Below are positions 62,073 to 64,000 of a stretch of 64,000 bases of DNA, in pieces. Position numbers and translations under genes: made by a program. Position 1 is the stretch's first letter. The number at the start of each line of letters is the position of its first letter. The notes under the pieces were generated by a model, which worked only from the letters and a program-made list of their open reading frames with translations, searched no databases and had not been told where the DNA came from. Location of the stretch: assembly GCF_000368865.1 (NCBI RefSeq), contig NZ_KB849726.1, positions 27,668 through 91,667 on the forward strand, given 5' to 3'. Source of the DNA: Acinetobacter bouvetii DSM 14964 = CIP 107468. Lineage in GTDB: Bacteria > Pseudomonadota > Gammaproteobacteria > Pseudomonadales > Moraxellaceae.

Positions 62073-64000
62073 ATGAATACCGCTGATAAAATTTTAGATG
62101 GGTATGATAAATACAATAATGCTAAAGATATTGTTGATAAAGCTCAAACAGCAAATGATCTCAGGAAAGAACTGTCAAATGGTAAGCCATTAACCCCTGA
62201 ATCTGGAGGAGCGTTAATAGGTTTAATCGGACCTATGATTCCTGGTGCTGGTGGAATTGATGGTGATGATTTTGCTAAATGGGGTGAAAATGCTGCAAGG
62301 AATATAAGCCCTAGAGATAGAGTTGATGCAGTTGTAGATGCTGCTGTAAATGGATCTTCATCTCAAGGAAAATTTCATTATGTCGATCCTTTAATTCTAG
62401 ACTTAAATGGTAATGGAATAGAAACAACTGGTTTAGAAAATGGAGTTCAATTTGAATTAAATAGTTCTGGGCTTAAGGTTAAAACAGGTTGGGTCTCAGC
62501 TAATGATGGTTTATTAGTTTGGGATCGAAATAATGATGGAAAGATTAATGATGCATCGGAGTTATTTGGTAATCATGTTTTGATGAACGATGGTTCTATA
62601 AGTGAGCATGGTTTTGCTGCATTAAAAGATTTAGACTTTAATAATGATGATACTGTAGATATTAATGATGAAGCATTTAAAGGTTTAAGAGTATGGAAAG
62701 ATATTAATCAGGATGGAGTTAGCCAAGAAAATGAACTTTTTACTTTAAATGAATTAGAAATCAATTCATTGAGTGTTAGTTATATAGATTCTGAAATAAA
62801 ATTTGAAAATGGAAATATTATTTCTCAGATAGGTAGTTTTAATAAAACTGATGGATCTTCTTATGTAATGGGGGATGTAAATTTTGCAATTGATATAACA
62901 CAAACAAGTAGAGAGAGTATTAATTTTGAGCAAATTGATTTTTCAAATCTATTTCTTTTAGGTTTAGGGCGAGTTAGTGATTTACAAACCGCAATTTCAA
63001 TTTCAAATGAACTTAAAGTTGTTGTTGAAGAATATAAGTGTCAAACGAGTATTTCTTATAGGGAAAATTTGCTTGAAAAAATAATTTTTGAGTGGGCAAA
63101 AACAGATCCTTATTACTCGGAAAATATAAATTTAGTTGGTCAATCGATTTTAACAGCAAGTGAAGGTGTAGCAATAAGAAGAACAAGTGGTAATATAGTA
63201 TTACAGGATGTAGTTAGTCTTGAGGAATTACCTGTAGAAACGCAACAAAAATTTCAAGAAATAAAGCCTTTTATAGCCGCATTGAGCTCTTTTACAGGGA
63301 GTAATATTTCTACACTATATTTTAATGGTAGAGATCGTTCAGGTGGAAGTGCTGAAGCTGTAATTGATAAATTTTATGAAGCATTTAATATATTAAAAGC
63401 TGTACTATTCCAAGAATTATATCCTCAAACATTTTTCCTGGAACAGTTTGGTGACGATATTTATTTTTTGGAAAATAATAAAATATTTTTAGATATACCA
63501 AATATTTTTAATACTATTAATGATTTATTCTTGGTTGATCAGTCTGATGGATTTAAAAGTTTATTATTGTTGTTGAATCATATAGATAGATATGGTGTTG
63601 ATTTTGAAATTATAAATTTAAATTATCTTGAAATGTTATTTGAACATTATGTGACAAGTACTGATGGAGGGAAAATTAATCAATGGTTTGAAGAGTTAAG
63701 TCAATATGGATATATAGATTTCACACTTTTGACTGGAACAGATTCAAATGACAATCTTCAAAATACCAATATTGTTAATGCAAAAAATTATATTTTTAGT
63801 GGTGATGGTGATGATCAATTAACAGGCAATAATCATACGGATAAAATTTTTGGGGGCGAGGGAAATGATACTATTTATGGTCGCAATGGTGATGACTATC
63901 TAGATGGCGGTTCAGGGAATGACAAGCTCTATGGTGGAAATGGTGAAGATACCTTAATTGGCGGTACAGGCAGCGACTATCTTGAAGGCGGATCTCAAGG
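62073..64000 (+). CDS. RTX-type secreted protein, 5' part (runs off the end)
   Basis: 642 residues visible, no stop. ATG follows AAGGAAAAATTAAG. After a polar N-terminus there is a glycine-rich GGALIGLIGPMIPGAGGI segment. Calcium-loop motifs come next: LDLNGNGIET, DRNNDGKINDASELFG, DFNNDDTVDINDE, DINQDGVSQENELF. A long AT-rich central domain lacks recognisable motifs. From about residue 590 the RTX nonapeptides begin: GGEGNDTIY, GRNGDDYLD, GGSGNDKLY, GGNGEDTLI, GGTGSDYLE. These bind calcium after export by a type I secretion system, whose genes are not in view. It may be an adhesin, lipase/protease or bacteriocin-like toxin; the catalytic part, if any, cannot be seen. Confidence 0.88.
   Translation, partial: MNTADKILDGYDKYNNAKDIVDKAQTANDLRKELSNGKPLTPESGGALIGLIGPMIPGAGGIDGDDFAKWGENAARNISPRDRVDAVVDAAVNGSSSQGKFHYVDPLILDLNGNGIETTGLENGVQFELNSSGLKVKTGWVSANDGLLVWDRNNDGKINDASELFGNHVLMNDGSISEHGFAALKDLDFNNDDTVDINDEAFKGLRVWKDINQDGVSQENELFTLNELEINSLSVSYIDSEIKFENGNIISQIGSFNKTDGSSYVMGDVNFAIDITQTSRESINFEQIDFSNLFLLGLGRVSDLQTAISISNELKVVVEEYKCQTSISYRENLLEKIIFEWAKTDPYYSENINLVGQSILTASEGVAIRRTSGNIVLQDVVSLEELPVETQQKFQEIKPFIAALSSFTGSNISTLYFNGRDRSGGSAEAVIDKFYEAFNILKAVLFQELYPQTFFLEQFGDDIYFLENNKIFLDIPNIFNTINDLFLVDQSDGFKSLLLLLNHIDRYGVDFEIINLNYLEMLFEHYVTSTDGGKINQWFEELSQYGYIDFTLLTGTDSNDNLQNTNIVNAKNYIFSGDGDDQLTGNNHTDKIFGGEGNDTIYGRNGDDYLDGGSGNDKLYGGNGEDTLIGGTGSDYLEGGSQ

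Overview
The window looks like a chromosomal segment of an Acinetobacter species (Gammaproteobacteria, Moraxellaceae). The clues are an OmpA of the Acinetobacter type with a proline/alanine linker, a membrane PQQ glucose dehydrogenase of the Acinetobacter/E. coli Gcd type, the CysI plus DUF934 pair, AcnD, RraB and many small proteins of the kind common in this genus, all at a moderate to low GC with compact gene spacing. This is inferred from protein resemblance only. I saw no rRNA, tRNA, CRISPR array or intact insertion sequence.

Layout. 0-6.8 kb: the tail of an Lrp/AsnC regulator, a thiolase and FadB-like beta-oxidation pair, a NUDIX hydrolase, and an AraC-type regulator divergent from a CaiB-type CoA-transferase. 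6.9-13.2 kb: an OprB sugar porin, PQQ glucose dehydrogenase, then the cysI-DUF934 assimilation operon. 13.2-15.5 kb: an AT-rich unknown cysteine-rich gene and a frameshifted ygiD-like dioxygenase. 15.5-26.7 kb: a VOC protein, an acetyl-CoA acetyltransferase, a FimT-like pseudopilin, ompA, a degraded 500-bp stretch, lysP-rsmC, xanP, typA and mscL. 26.7-34.4 kb: ppiC-mutM, a second OprB porin followed directly by a PqqU-like TonB receptor, an old-yellow-enzyme oxidoreductase and an AEC transporter. 34.5-44.3 kb: a Sel1-like protein, a tyrosine phosphatase gene with no normal start codon, a soluble PQQ-type sugar dehydrogenase, a DsbC-like protein, ygfZ, acnD, an AT-rich ATPase with a DUF4435-type domain, and a 44-residue zinc ribbon. 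44.4-61.4 kb: an accessory-looking run of small genes (DUF4126, DUF6868, DUF1003, rluA, rraB, DUF488, yjdM, yegP, DUF2939, NUDIX, DUF1176, thiD, a HAD phosphatase, ltrA) interspersed with long hairpins and two nearly identical 204-bp direct repeats. 61.4-64 kb: a very AT-rich stretch leading into an RTX-type secreted protein that runs off the end.

Working together. The clearest theme is periplasmic PQQ-dependent sugar oxidation. Two OprB porins could admit sugars, Gcd and a soluble dehydrogenase-like protein could oxidise them, and a PqqU homologue could bring in the PQQ cofactor. A second theme is acyl-CoA metabolism (thiolases, the FadB-like enzyme, the CoA-transferase and AcnD). Candidate acquired genes are single AT-rich insertions just after the terminators of core genes (13.26 kb and 42.39 kb) and the RTX gene at the right end. 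The least explained elements are the duplicated 204-bp sequence at 47.7 and 48.9 kb and three long-armed intergenic hairpins that lack a T-tract.
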